A stretch of DNA of 64,000 nucleotides. It comes from Crocinitomicaceae bacterium (GTDB lineage Bacteria; Bacteroidota; Bacteroidia; Flavobacteriales_D; Crocinitomicaceae). Under the pieces are notes generated by a model. It ran no database searches. It was given only the letters and a program-made list of their open reading frames with translations, and was not told where the DNA came from. Positions within the stretch are counted from its first letter, which is position 1. Every line of letters starts with the position of its first letter. Below, one piece after another: positions 39,477 through 48,456 of the stretch. The stretch lies in assembly GCA_016708105.1 (NCBI GenBank), contig JADJGJ010000002.1:248001-312000 (forward strand), written 5' to 3'. Position numbers and translations under genes: made by a program.

Positions 39477-41704
39477 TGACTTAAATGTATGCGGAGCCAC
39501 GATCACGTATGCCACCCCGGTAGGTACGGATAACTGCGCAGGACCATTAACGGCATTAACAGCAGGACAAGCCAGCGGCACGGTATTCCCAATAGGCACC
39601 ACCACGGTAACATATGAAGTAACGGATGCAAGCTTAAACACGAGCACCTGTTCATTCAGTGTAACGGTAAACGACACGCAGAATCCGGCGATTACTTGTC
39701 CGGCGAATATTACTCAGTCGAATGACTTAAATGTATGCGGGGCCACGATCACGTATGCTACCCCGGTGGGTACGGATAACTGCGCAGGACCATTAACGGC
39801 ATTAACGGCAGGGCAAGCGAGCGGCACAGTGTTCCCAATAGGCACCACCACGGTAACATATGAAGTAACGGATGCAAGCTTAAACACCAGCACCTGTTCA
39901 TTCAGTGTAACGGTAAACGACACGCAGAATCCGGCGATGTACCTGTCCGGCAGATATCACACAGAATAATGATGCGGGTGTATGCGGTGCCACGATCACG
40001 TATGCCACCCCGGTAGGTACGGATAACTGCGCGGGACCATTAACGGCATTAACGGCAGGACAAGCCAGCGGCACAGTATTCCCAGTAGGGGTTACCACGG
40101 TAACGTATGAAGTAACCGATGCGAGCAGCAATACCACAAGCTGTAGTTTTGATGTAACGGTAGATGATACAGAAAATCCGGTGATTGTTTGCCCGGCAGA
40201 TATCACACAGTCTAATGACTTAAATGTATGCGGGGCCACGATCACGTATGCTACCCCGGTAGGTACGGATAACTGCGCAGGACCATTAACGGCATTAACG
40301 GCGGGACAAGCCAGCGGCACGGTATTCCCAATAGGCACCACCACGGTAACATATGAAGTAACCGATGCAAGTACGAATACCAATACTTGTAGTTTTGATG
40401 TCACAGTAAACGATACGCAAAATCCGGCGATGTACCTGCCCGGCGAATATTACACAGTCTAATGACTTAAATGTATGCGGAGCCACGATCACGTATGCCA
40501 CCCCGGTAGGTACGGATAACTGCGCAGGACCATTAACGGCATTAACAGCAGGACAAGCCAGCGGCACGGTGTTCCCAATAGGCACCACCACGGTAACATA
40601 TGAAGTAACGGATGCAAGCTTAAACACGAGCACCTGTTCATTCAGTGTAACGGTAAACGACACGCAGAATCCGGCGATTACTTGTCCGGCGAATATTACG
40701 CAGTCGAATGACTTAAATGTGTGCGGTGCCACGATCACGTATGCTACCCCGGTGGGTACGGATAACTGCGCAGGACCATTAACGGCATTAACGGCAGGGC
40801 AAGCCAGCGGCACAGTATTCCCAATAGGCACCACCACGGTAACATATGAAGTAACGGATGCAAGCTTAAACACGAGCACCTGTTCATTCACTGTAACGGT
40901 AAACGACACGCAGAATCCGGCGATGTACCTGTCCGGCAGATATCACACAGAATAATGATGCGGGTGTATGCGGTGCCACGATCACGTATGCCTCCCCGGT
41001 AGGTACGGATAACTGCGCGGGACCATTAACGGCATTAACGGCAGGACAAGCCAGCGGCACGGTGTTCCCAATAGGCACCACCACGGTAACATATGAAGTA
41101 ACCGATGCAAGCTTAAACACCAGCACCTGTTCATTCAATGTAACGGTCAACGACACAGAAAATCCGGCGATTACTTGCCCGGCGAATATCACGCAGTAGA
41201 ATGACTTAAATGTATGCGGTGCCACGATCACGTATGCTACCCCGGTAGGTACGGATAACTGCGCAGGACCATTAACGGCACTAACGGCGTGACAAGCCAG
41301 CGGCACGGTATTCCCAATAGGCACCACCACGGTAACATATGAAGTAACCGATGCAAGTACGAATACCAATACTTGTAGTTTTGATGTCACAGTAAACGAT
41401 ACGCAAAATCCGGCGATGTACCTGCCCGGCGAATATTACACAGTCCAATGACTTAAATGTATGCGGGGCCACGATCACGTATGCCACCCCGGTAGGTACG
41501 GATAACTGCGCAGGACCATTAACGGCATTAACAGCGGGACAAGCCAGCGGCACGGTATTCCCAATAGGCACCACCACGGTAACGTATGAAGTAACGGATG
41601 CAAGCTTAAACACGAGCACCTGTTCATTCAGTGTAACGGTAAACGACACGCAGAATCCGGCGATTACTTGTCCGGCAAATATTACCCAGTCGAATGACTT
41701 AAAT
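39477..41704 (+). pseudogene. HYR adhesin, multiply frameshifted stretch
   Basis: About nine HYR units cut by the inserted G bases at 39939, 40432, 40925 and 41418. The frame changes every two units, so short open pieces remain (for example 39766-39969, 40181-40462, 40569-40955). The pair of units between 40925 and 41418 also carries TAG at 41197-41199 (from a Ser codon) and TGA at 41290-41292 (from Gly GGA), both in the repaired frame. This is the most damaged part of the array. Confidence 0.65.
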
Positions 41705-44700
41705 GTGTGCGGTGCCACGATCACGTATGCTACCCCGGTGGGTACGGATAACTGCGCAGGACCATTAACGGCATTAACGGCAGGGCAAGCGAGCGGCACA
41801 GTGTTCCCAATAGGCACCACCACGGTAACATATGAAGTAACGGATGCAAGCTTAAACACCAGCACCTGTTCATTCAGTGTAACGGTAAACGACACGCAGA
41901 ATCCGGCGATTACCTGTCCGGCAGATATCACACAGAATAATGATGCGGGTGTATGCGGTGCCACGATCACGTATGCCACCCCGGTAGGCACGGATAACTG
42001 CCCGGGACCAGTAACGGCATTAACGGCAGGACAAGCCAGCGGCACAGTATTCCCAGTAGGGGTTACCACGGTAACGTATGAAGTAACCGATGCGAGCAGC
42101 AATACCACAAGCTGTAGTTTTGATGTAACGGTAGATGATACAGAAAATCCGGTGATTGTTTGTCCGGCAGATATCACACAGTCTAATGACTTAAATGTAT
42201 GCGGTGCCACGATCACGTATGCCACCCCGGTAGGTACGGATAACTGCGCAGGACCATTAACGGCATTAACGGCGGGACAAGCCAGCGGCACGGTATTCCC
42301 AATAGGCACCACCACGGTAACATATGAAGTAACCGATGCAAGTACGAATACCAATACTTGTAGTTTTGATGTCACAGTAAACGATACGCAAAATCCGGCG
42401 ATTACCTGCCCGGCGAATATTACACAGTCTAATGACTTAAATGTATGCGGGGCCACGATCACGTATGCCACCCCGGTAGGTACGGATAACTGCGCAGGAC
42501 CATTAACGGCATTAACAGCGGGACAAGCGAGCGGCACGGTATTCCCAATAGGCACCACCACGGTAACGTATGAAGTAACGGATGCAAGCTTAAACACGAG
42601 CACCTGTTCATTCAGTGTAACGGTAAACGACACGCAGAATCCGGCGATTACTTGTCCGGCGAATATTACGCAGTCGAATGACTTAAATGTGTGCGGTGCC
42701 ACGATCACGTATGCTACCCCGGTGGGTACGGATAACTGCGCAGGACCATTAACGGCATTAACGGCAGGGCAAGCGAGCGGCACAGTGTTCCCAATAGGCA
42801 CCACCACGGTAACATATGAAGTAACGGATGCAAGCTTAAACACGAGCACCTGTTCATTCAGTGTAACGGTAAACGACACGCAGAATCCGGCGATTACCTG
42901 TCCGGCAGATATCACACAGTCTAATGACTTAAATGTATGCGGTGCCACGATCACGTATGCCACCCCGGTAGGTACGGATAACTGCGCAGGACCATTAACG
43001 GCATTAACGGCGGGACAAGCCAGCGGCACGGTATTCCCAGTAGGGGTTACCACGGTAACGTATGAAGTAACCGATGCGAGCAGCAATACCACAAGCTGTA
43101 GTTTTGATGTAACGGTAGATGATACAGAAAATCCGGTGATTGTTTGCCCGGCAGATATCACACAGTCTAATGACTTAAATGTATGCGGGGCCACGATCAC
43201 GTATGCTACCCCGGTAGGTACGGATAACTGCGCAGGACCATTAACGGCATTAACGGCGGGACAAGCCAGCGGCACGGTATTCCCAATAGGCACCACCACG
43301 GTAACATATGAAGTAACCGATGCAAGTACGAATACCAATACTTGTAGTTTTGATGTCACAGTAAACGACACGCAAAATCCGGCGATTACCTGCCCGGCGA
43401 ATATTACACAGTCTAATGACTTAAATGTATGCGGAGCCACGATCACGTATGCCACCCCGGTAGGTACGGATAACTGCGCAGGACCATTAACGGCATTAAC
43501 AGCAGGACAAGCCAGCGGCACGGTATTCCCAATAGGCACCACCACGGTAACATATGAAGTAACGGATGCAAGCTTAAACACGAGCACCTGTTCATTCAGT
43601 GTAACGGTAAACGACACGCAGAATCCGGCGATTACTTGTCCGGCGAATATTACTCAGTCGAATGACTTAAATGTATGCGGGGCCACGATCACGTATGCCA
43701 CCCCGGTGGGTACGGATAACTGCGCAGGACCATTAACGGCATTAACGGCAGGGCAAGCCAGCGGCACGGTATTCCCAATAGGCACCACCACGGTAACGTA
43801 TGAAGTAACGGATGCAAGCTTAAACACGAGCACCTGTTCATTCAGTGTAACGGTAAACGACACGCAGAATCCGGCGATTACCTGTCCGGCAGATATCACA
43901 CAGAATAATGATGCGGGTGTATGCGGGGCCACGATCACGTATGCCACCCCGGTAGGTACGGATAACTGCGCGGGACCATTAACGGCATTAACGGCAGGAC
44001 AAGCCAGCGGCACAGTATTCCCAGTAGGGGTTACCACGGTAACGTATGAAGTAACCGATGCGAGCAGCAATACCACAAGCTGTAGTTTTGATGTAACGGT
44101 AGATGATAATGAGGCACCAATGATTATTTGCCCTGCTAATATTTCTCAAGGTAATGATGCCGGTTTGTGTGGTGCATTGATCACTTATTCTTCCCCATTC
44201 ACGTCTGACAATTGTTCTGGAGCAGTTACAATTTTAACCAGTGGATTTGCAAGTGGAACTGTTTTCCCTGTTGGATTAACAACAGTAACTTACGTGATTA
44301 CTGATGGAGCAGGAATTACTGCAACTTGTAGTTTTGATGTAACTGTGGATGATTTCGAACTCCCTGTAATTACCTGCCCTCCTAATATTTCACAAGTGAG
44401 TGACATGGGTGTGTGTGGTGCAGTAGTAACTTTCCCAGTTCCGGTGGGTGTAGATAATTGTCCAGGTGTTAATACGGCTCTTGCGGGAGGATTGCCAAGC
44501 GGCGCACTTTTCCCAGTAGGTACTACAACTGTTACATACATCACTTTTGATGTACCAGGTAATATCGCCACATGCAGTTTTGATGTTACAGTAGATGATA
44601 TCCAAGCTCCGACTATTAGTTGTCCATCTTCAATTGTACAGGCAAATGATTTGTCAATATGTGGGGCTACAGTGCTATATCCAATGCCAATCATTAATGA

Positions 44701-47014
44701 CAATTGTGCTGGAGCGAGTACAATACTGACCGGAGGTCTTTCGTCAGGCTCTATATTCCCATTAGGCACCACGATAGTTACCTATGACGTTGTTGATGCG
44801 AGTTCCAATACTGCCAGTTGTGCTTTCACAGTTGACGTTTATGATAATGAAAATCCTTTACTGATATGTCCACCCGACCAAACCGTGCCATTGGATTTAA
44901 ATTGCGAATATATTCTAGCAGATTATGTGCCACTTGCGATACCAACTGATAATTGCGGAATTGTATCCACCTCACAAAGTGTCTTGCCTGGTACAACCTT
45001 GAATAACGCAATTTCCCTATCAATAACCACAACCGATTTTTCTGGAAACGTTTCATCTTGTTCATTCAATGTAACTCCTGTTGATGGCATATTGCCTGCA
45101 ATAATTTGTCCACCAACTCAAACAGAAATTGTTGGCAATTCATGTGAATATGCATTGCAGGATTATACTCCTCTTTCTATCACATCGGATAATTGCGGCG
45201 TTTTTTCAATATCACAATCACCTGTTTCAGGAACAGTGACAACAGCAACAACAAGCGTTGTGACCTTAACAGTGTATGATTTAACCGGAAATACCCAAAC
45301 ATGTACCTTCAATGTTGTAGCGTCAGATACTACATCACCACAAATTAGTTGTCCAGCTTTCCCGATAAACGATGTCTTCAACATAAACTGTGAATTTGTA
45401 GTTCCAGATTACAGTGGAGTTGTAACAACTTCAGATAACTGCGGTATTGCTACAATAACGCAGTCACCCGGAGTTGGATCTGTATTAACTGCCAATCAAA
45501 CCTTTACTATGACAACAATTGATTTGAGTGGGAATGATCAGACATGCACTTTTGATTTAATTATTGCGGATGTAATTCCACCTACAATTGGTTGTCCGGG
45601 TGCTCAGATTCATTACACTAATGATACCTGTTTTGCCGTATTGGATGACATGACGGCTTTAGCGGTAACAACTGCAAATTGTGAAGCTGTGACTGTAACT
45701 CAAACTCCAGCACCTGGTCTAATATTTAATTTACCGCAGACTGTGATTCTTGTTGGTACTGATGCAAGCGGCAATAGTTCATTCTGCTTTTTTAATGTCA
45801 CTTTGGTTGACACAATAAGACCACAGATAAGTTGTCCAGGAAATATCACCACATGTGATAACGTTGTCACCTATAGTGCCCCAACGGCCACTGACAATTG
45901 CAGTACTCCGACATTGGTGCAGACGTCTGGTTTACCATCAGGTTCGTTCTTCCCAGATGGTTTAACTGTAATAACATTCACAGCAACCGATGCTGCAGGA
46001 AATTCGATAAGTTGCAGTTTTGATATTTATGTGAATGAAAAACCAGACCCTACTGCGGTTGTAACAGATGTGTCATGCAATGGTGCCGGTGACGGTTTTA
46101 TTGATGTTACAGTAACCGGCGGTGTTTTACCATACTCTTATACATGGAGTACCGGACAAGGCACTGAAGATATTGGAGGATTATCTGGTGGAACATACCA
46201 AGTTATAGTTCAAGAATCTAAAGGATGTGTAGATACTCTTGTGTTAGATATTTATGAGCCGCCAGTATTAATTGCAAGTGGAGTTACCACTGATATTACT
46301 TGTTATGATTATGATGATGGAATAATTGAAATTACTGCATCGGGTGGAACTCCATCATACAACTACAACTGGACACCAATGAATTCTGGTGCGGTAGTAA
46401 ATGATCTTGGACCTGGAGACTATGCAGTAGACGTGGTTGATGCAAATGGTTGCACGGTGACGTTGGATTTCACAATCAATAATCCTGATTCAATTTTAAT
46501 AAGCGGAGACATTTCTCAATATCCAAATGGATGGCAAATTAGTTGTGAAGGATGTTATGATGGTTCAATTGATTTAAGTGTCACTGGTGGAAATCCTAGT
46601 TATACTTATGATTGGAGTTCAGGAAGTATGAATGAGGATCTGTCGTCAATTCCAGCGGGTACATATACAGTAATTGTGACGGATGATAATGGATGCGAAA
46701 ATGAGGCAACATTTATTCTTGATCAACCATTAGCAGTTGTATTGTCAAATGCGTTCAGCCCAAATGGTGATGGGGCGAATGATTATTTCCAGATAAAAAA
46801 TATTGATAGATATCCGAATAGCACTTTAACTGTCATGAATAGGTGGGGTGATGTGGTATACAAGGCGGATCCATATACGAACAATTGGTATGGTGAATCG
46901 AATACCGGTTTAGTGCTTTATGGAAACGAATTGCCTGAGGGCTCATACTATTATATTCTGGACTTGAATGACGGTTCAGATCTTATCAAAGGTTACGTTG
47001 TAATAAAAAGATGA
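41705..47014 (+). CDS. HYR adhesin, C-terminal open fragment with SprB repeats and type B sorting domain (1769 aa)
   Basis: Uninterrupted frame to the end of the locus; the GTG at 41705 is only the first possible start codon inside a repeat, so a native start is unlikely. Contains nine whole near-identical HYR units and part of another, three diverged 82-residue HYR units (44123-44860) with AT-rich codons, diverged longer HYR units with CEY..L.DY signatures, three SprB-type repeats (TDVSCNGAGDGFIDVTVTGG, TDITCYDYDDGIIEITASGG, ISCEGCYDGSIDLSVTGG), and the gliding-motility C-terminal domain ending KGYVVIKR. It has no signal peptide, so alone it should stay in the cytoplasm. Overlaps the PorP/SprF gene by 4 bases. 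Confidence 0.75.
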   Translation: MCGATITYATPVGTDNCAGPLTALTAGQASGTVFPIGTTTVTYEVTDASLNTSTCSFSVTVNDTQNPAITCPADITQNNDAGVCGATITYATPVGTDNCPGPVTALTAGQASGTVFPVGVTTVTYEVTDASSNTTSCSFDVTVDDTENPVIVCPADITQSNDLNVCGATITYATPVGTDNCAGPLTALTAGQASGTVFPIGTTTVTYEVTDASTNTNTCSFDVTVNDTQNPAITCPANITQSNDLNVCGATITYATPVGTDNCAGPLTALTAGQASGTVFPIGTTTVTYEVTDASLNTSTCSFSVTVNDTQNPAITCPANITQSNDLNVCGATITYATPVGTDNCAGPLTALTAGQASGTVFPIGTTTVTYEVTDASLNTSTCSFSVTVNDTQNPAITCPADITQSNDLNVCGATITYATPVGTDNCAGPLTALTAGQASGTVFPVGVTTVTYEVTDASSNTTSCSFDVTVDDTENPVIVCPADITQSNDLNVCGATITYATPVGTDNCAGPLTALTAGQASGTVFPIGTTTVTYEVTDASTNTNTCSFDVTVNDTQNPAITCPANITQSNDLNVCGATITYATPVGTDNCAGPLTALTAGQASGTVFPIGTTTVTYEVTDASLNTSTCSFSVTVNDTQNPAITCPANITQSNDLNVCGATITYATPVGTDNCAGPLTALTAGQASGTVFPIGTTTVTYEVTDASLNTSTCSFSVTVNDTQNPAITCPADITQNNDAGVCGATITYATPVGTDNCAGPLTALTAGQASGTVFPVGVTTVTYEVTDASSNTTSCSFDVTVDDNEAPMIICPANISQGNDAGLCGALITYSSPFTSDNCSGAVTILTSGFASGTVFPVGLTTVTYVITDGAGITATCSFDVTVDDFELPVITCPPNISQVSDMGVCGAVVTFPVPVGVDNCPGVNTALAGGLPSGALFPVGTTTVTYITFDVPGNIATCSFDVTVDDIQAPTISCPSSIVQANDLSICGATVLYPMPIINDNCAGASTILTGGLSSGSIFPLGTTIVTYDVVDASSNTASCAFTVDVYDNENPLLICPPDQTVPLDLNCEYILADYVPLAIPTDNCGIVSTSQSVLPGTTLNNAISLSITTTDFSGNVSSCSFNVTPVDGILPAIICPPTQTEIVGNSCEYALQDYTPLSITSDNCGVFSISQSPVSGTVTTATTSVVTLTVYDLTGNTQTCTFNVVASDTTSPQISCPAFPINDVFNINCEFVVPDYSGVVTTSDNCGIATITQSPGVGSVLTANQTFTMTTIDLSGNDQTCTFDLIIADVIPPTIGCPGAQIHYTNDTCFAVLDDMTALAVTTANCEAVTVTQTPAPGLIFNLPQTVILVGTDASGNSSFCFFNVTLVDTIRPQISCPGNITTCDNVVTYSAPTATDNCSTPTLVQTSGLPSGSFFPDGLTVITFTATDAAGNSISCSFDIYVNEKPDPTAVVTDVSCNGAGDGFIDVTVTGGVLPYSYTWSTGQGTEDIGGLSGGTYQVIVQESKGCVDTLVLDIYEPPVLIASGVTTDITCYDYDDGIIEITASGGTPSYNYNWTPMNSGAVVNDLGPGDYAVDVVDANGCTVTLDFTINNPDSILISGDISQYPNGWQISCEGCYDGSIDLSVTGGNPSYTYDWSSGSMNEDLSSIPAGTYTVIVTDDNGCENEATFILDQPLAVVLSNAFSPNGDGANDYFQIKNIDRYPNSTLTVMNRWGDVVYKADPYTNNWYGESNTGLVLYGNELPEGSYYYILDLNDGSDLIKGYVVIKR

Positions 47015-47979
47015 TGAGCATGATAAAATTGATATTATTTCTGACATTGATTCTTGCATTTGGCAGTGGATTATTGTCTCAAAACAGGCTTAGTTATAGC
47101 CAGTACATGCATAATCACCAGATTTTTAATCCGGCGTATGTTGATGGCGGAAAACATGTTGGTGGTTCACTACTGTATCGTATGCAATGGATGGGTTTTG
47201 AAGGAGCTCCGAGAACTGCCATCGGGAATGGATTTTATAGTGTTAAAAACCACTCATTCAATCTTCAATTGCTAAGTGATAATATAACTGTGTTCAAGCA
47301 TATTGAAGCAGGCTTGTCTTACAGTTATCAAATACAACTGAGCAGATATACAACAATGGCTCTTGGGGTTAAAGCCACGTATAACCAACAGTCGGCAAAT
47401 TATGGTAGTTTGACATATTTTGATGGAGGAGATCAGGCCTTATCTGGGGCAATTAATACCTGGTCAATAAATTTTGGAGGTGGTCTTTTTGTTCGAAGCA
47501 AGGATTGGTTTGCAGGAGTAGGAGCCCCATATATTTTTAATAATAAAAATGTATCTAGTGGTATGAGTATGTTTAATGATATATCATACAACCATTTCTA
47601 TATTACTGGTGGCTATAAAGTTGCAGATAATTATATGTATGTTTTTTATCCAACTGCTTTAGTTAAGTGGACAAAGGGCAGTCCATTGACTGCCTCTGCT
47701 GATTTGAACTTCATTTGGAATGAGCGCATATGGGGCAGCTTAGGTTATCGCATTGATAATACTGTTGTATTTAGTGCAGGCATCATTTTCCTTAAAGATT
47801 TTAAGGCCGTTTATTCTTACGATTTAGGATTAGGTAAGGTGAATCGATACGGTGGAATGACTCATGAAATTTCAATTGGTTATGGAATGGAATTGTATAG
47901 GAGTTCGTTTACCAAGAGAAAATTCACTACTCGTAAAATGTCATTTAGAAAACGCCCTAGAAGATCAAGATATACATAA
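47011..47979 (+). CDS. Type IX secretion system membrane protein, PorP/SprF family (adhesin partner)
   Basis: Outer-membrane beta-barrel protein of the PorP/SprF family. Seen: signal peptide (KLILFLTLILAFGSGLLSQ), the family start RLSYSQYMHNHQIFNPAYVDG, then repeated beta-strand segments, and a very basic C-terminus (KRKFTTRKMSFRKRPRRSRYT). 322 residues. The ATG overlaps the adhesin stop (ATGA), so the two are translationally coupled, as in the sprB-sprF pair of Flavobacterium where SprF is needed to export SprB. By analogy this protein should serve the HYR adhesin. It remains intact although the adhesin frame is broken. Confidence 0.88.
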   Translation: MMSMIKLILFLTLILAFGSGLLSQNRLSYSQYMHNHQIFNPAYVDGGKHVGGSLLYRMQWMGFEGAPRTAIGNGFYSVKNHSFNLQLLSDNITVFKHIEAGLSYSYQIQLSRYTTMALGVKATYNQQSANYGSLTYFDGGDQALSGAINTWSINFGGGLFVRSKDWFAGVGAPYIFNNKNVSSGMSMFNDISYNHFYITGGYKVADNYMYVFYPTALVKWTKGSPLTASADLNFIWNERIWGSLGYRIDNTVVFSAGIIFLKDFKAVYSYDLGLGKVNRYGGMTHEISIGYGMELYRSSFTKRKFTTRKMSFRKRPRRSRYT

Positions 47980-48054
47980 TGGATTTTGTTCACAAGATTC
48001 ATTGCTCAATTTATTCGGAATCTCTCGTAATAAAATCTTGAAGAAGTTGAAATT

Positions 48055-48083
48055 AAAAAGCCCTCCGTCAAGAGGGCTTTTTT
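48055..48083. terminator. Terminator after the adhesin-PorP operon
   Basis: 11-bp stem AAAAAGCCCTC / GAGGGCTTTTT with a six-base loop and T-runs on both strands. It lies between the convergent PorP/SprF gene and the small minus-strand gene. Confidence 0.9.
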
Positions 48084-48098
48084 CATGTTTTATAATCT

Positions 48099-48284
48099 TC
48101 AAGATCTGGAAAAAGCTGATTTTATAACATCAGGATATTTTCTGCCAAACTGGCTAAAACACCAGTTTTTAAACTTTTCCACCTCATCAGACTTTATCCA
48201 TTTTAGAGCTTTGTTCAACTCTTTCTGAAAAAGTAATTTGTCAAAACTAACTTTGACTAAAATCTCTTTGCACATTTCAAGCAT
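48099..48284 (-). CDS. Small protein of unknown function (61 aa)
   Basis: Short, charged, predicted all-helical cytoplasmic protein: MLEMCKEILVKVSFDKLLFQ, then KALKWIKSDEVEKFKNWCFSQFG. No signal peptide or membrane segment. It looks real because it begins with ATG, ends next to a terminator, and its composition resembles coding sequence. I believe similar small proteins occur in Bacteroidota but cannot name a family. Function unknown. Confidence 0.6.
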   Translation of the reverse strand: MLEMCKEILVKVSFDKLLFQKELNKALKWIKSDEVEKFKNWCFSQFGRKYPDVIKSAFSRS

Positions 48285-48456
48285 AGCAATAATGAGTTAA
48301 TTATGATAAATATATTAAAAACGCCGATAAAGAATATAAATTCATGGATGAAATTATAAACATCTCTTGTCTCATACTGATAAGACGTTTCTTTTACCTA
48401 AATTATTGTAGTGAATTTATTAAAAAATGATAAAGAAGTCAATACCAAAAAATCAA

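Larger units (their letters stand above)
33301..44860 (+). repeat. Tandem array of 246-bp HYR units with a 984-bp four-unit higher-order repeat
   Basis: 47 consecutive 246-bp units. The first (33301) and last three (44123, 44369, 44615) are diverged. The central 43 (33547-44122) are nearly identical and fall into four types in strict order A-B-C-D, ten full sets plus A-B-C. Set starts: 33547, 34531, 35515, 36499, 37475, 38459, 39444, 40430, 41416, 42401, 43385. A and B have ASLNTSTCSFSVTVNDTQNPA, C has QNNDAGVCG..FPVGV..DASSNTTSCSF, D has DASTNTNTCSFDV. Some units are hybrids (C at 37967 and 42893 with a D-type head; C at 40923 with an A/B-type tail), showing exchange between copies. Confidence 0.95.
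32458..47014 (+). pseudogene. Giant HYR/SprB-repeat surface adhesin locus (T9SS type B substrate), broken by frameshifts and nonsense codons as given
   Basis: One gene in at least eight reading-frame pieces. Order: signal peptide from GTG 32458 (ending FSGKTQV), a unique N-terminal region to about 33036, one diverged HYR (33037-33300), 47 HYR units of exactly 246 bp nominal length (33301-44860), four longer diverged HYR units and a short one (to about 46030), three SprB-type PKD-like repeats (46040-46740), and a gliding-motility C-terminal domain (type B sorting) starting FSPNGDGANDYFQIKN. Lesions: net loss of 8 bases at 37086-37300, six single-G insertions (38707, 39446, 39939, 40432, 40925, 41418), TAG at 41197, TGA at 41290. 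Repaired length is about 4852 residues. Members of this family act as gliding or adhesion surface proteins exported by T9SS. Assembly error is a serious alternative to true decay. Confidence 0.8.

Noticed and set aside
38707..41418. Programmed +1 frameshifting as an explanation of the repeated G insertions
   Set aside because: Six successive shifts plus two nonsense codons would have to be bypassed, and no slippery sequence or pausing structure is seen at the sites.
33486..43617. Very long minus-strand open frames (up to 1081 codons) across the adhesin array
   Set aside because: The unit length is a multiple of three and happens to have no stop in one antisense frame, so the frame stays open through all copies. 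The product is a low-complexity echo of the HYR unit with no start signal or recognised domain.
33547..44122. CRISPR-like periodic repeat
   Set aside because: Units are 246 bp, contiguous and coding, with no unique spacers and no cas genes nearby.
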